DNA from: Akebia trifoliata
Taxonomy: Eukaryota > Streptophyta > Magnoliopsida > Ranunculales > Lardizabalaceae
Direction of reading: 5' to 3'
DNA length: 64,000 nt
Assembly: GCA_017979445.1 (NCBI GenBank)
Contig: CM030705.1
Coordinates: forward strand, 14,463,040-14,527,039
Within the stretch, counting starts at the first letter, position 1, and every line of letters starts with the position of its first letter. Under the pieces are notes generated by a model. It did not search any database, had not been told where the DNA came from, and was given only the letters and a program-made list of their open reading frames with translations. Position numbers and translations under genes: made by a program. Of this stretch, positions 63,600 through 64,000 are shown piece after piece.

Positions 63600-64000
63600 G
63601 AAAGAAAAATTCGATTTTTTTTCCTTGTACCATTTGGTACGTTCAGACCAAACGTGGAAGACTAGATTTGATATGTACATATTAAATATGTTGATAAAAG
63701 TCAAAACTGATATGGATATGTAATGGGTAGGTACCTACCAAACTTACTTTGTGATATGTGGTTTCCTATCAAGTCTATATTACTAAATTCGGTGCAAGGA
63801 TACCAAACAAAATTAAAAAATCTTGCCAGAGTTTGTTCGGTACCTAAGTACCGAATATTTTGAAAATTGGTTCGGTATGTTCCTATCGAATTTGTTTATA
63901 AAACTTAAGTATGTACCTACCGAACAAAACTTTTTTTTTTTTTTTTAAATTTCTTGTAAGTCTTTAAAAATTGTTTAACTTCATCAGCAATAAAAATGCA
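63600..64000. repeat. Segment with recurrent GTACC(T/A)A(C/G)CGAAC words
   Basis: The motif CGGTAC or GTACCTACC recurs in both orientations (near 63630, 63728, 63838, 63870 and 63912), giving several small palindromes such as GGTAGGTACCTACC and CGGTACCTAAGTACCG. It continues past the window edge. It looks like part of a repetitive element; type unknown. Confidence 0.4.

Overview
This window is nuclear DNA from a flowering plant, most likely a eudicot. Three things show this: an intronless brassinosteroid-receptor kinase gene, a plant-type U5 snRNP GTPase gene whose GT-AG introns are loaded with transposons, and a heavy background of plant Copia, Gypsy, L1-LINE, MULE and foldback (MITE) relics in AT-rich sequence. 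I cannot name the species. There is no prokaryotic, organellar or viral gene organisation, and no CRISPR array, operon or convincing new multi-gene system.

Layout. 1-2632: noncoding, repeat-like. 2633-2857: last coding exon and 3' UTR intron of a 40S ribosomal protein S18 gene (+); its earlier exons are not visible. 3-9.8 kb: intergenic, with an L1 3' end (target-site duplication intact), foldback elements and three short TIR elements of one family. 9.9-17.1 kb: a retrotransposon graveyard, with a Copia LTR, PBS and T-rich leader (+), a Tat/Ogre-like fragment, and a decayed Copia element on the minus strand whose gag, integrase, PBS and LTR can be recognised. 17.1-29.3 kb: gene-free; it holds a G-poor Gypsy-like LTR, tandem repeats interrupted by a 1.1 kb TIR element (24171-25299), a duplicated Copia LTR segment and a TIR element just 3' of the receptor gene. 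29719-33303 (-): BRI1, complete, with a short uORF and E2F-like/TATA-like sites upstream. 33.4-40.8 kb: intergenic, with further foldback elements. 40848-49726 (-): CLO/GFA1/SNU114, ten coding exons reconstructed to a 991-residue protein. Its introns carry an L1 remnant and two foldback elements, and its 5' leader carries a decayed tandem copy of its own start region. 51.4-64 kb: a foldback element, a FAR1/MULE transposase fragment, an old Athila/Tat-like LTR retrotransposon (about 52.9-60.8 kb) with a solo LTR nested in its gag region, a plant-mobile-domain pseudogene (-), and AT-rich sequence with a 123 bp tandem duplication.

The three host genes are unrelated housekeeping or signalling genes (translation; steroid-hormone perception at the plasma membrane; pre-mRNA splicing in the nucleus) and nothing suggests they are co-regulated. 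BRI1 and CLO lie on the same strand, about 7.5 kb apart. The most useful leads are in CLO: a 99 bp stop-free intron that splits the G4 NKxD motif of the GTPase, and a duplicated start/acceptor segment that offers two competing 3' splice sites and a 17-codon uORF. Other leads are the two small TE families whose termini and target-site duplications can be read directly. All exon borders, TE borders and identities come from reading the sequence by eye; no alignment or database search was run.
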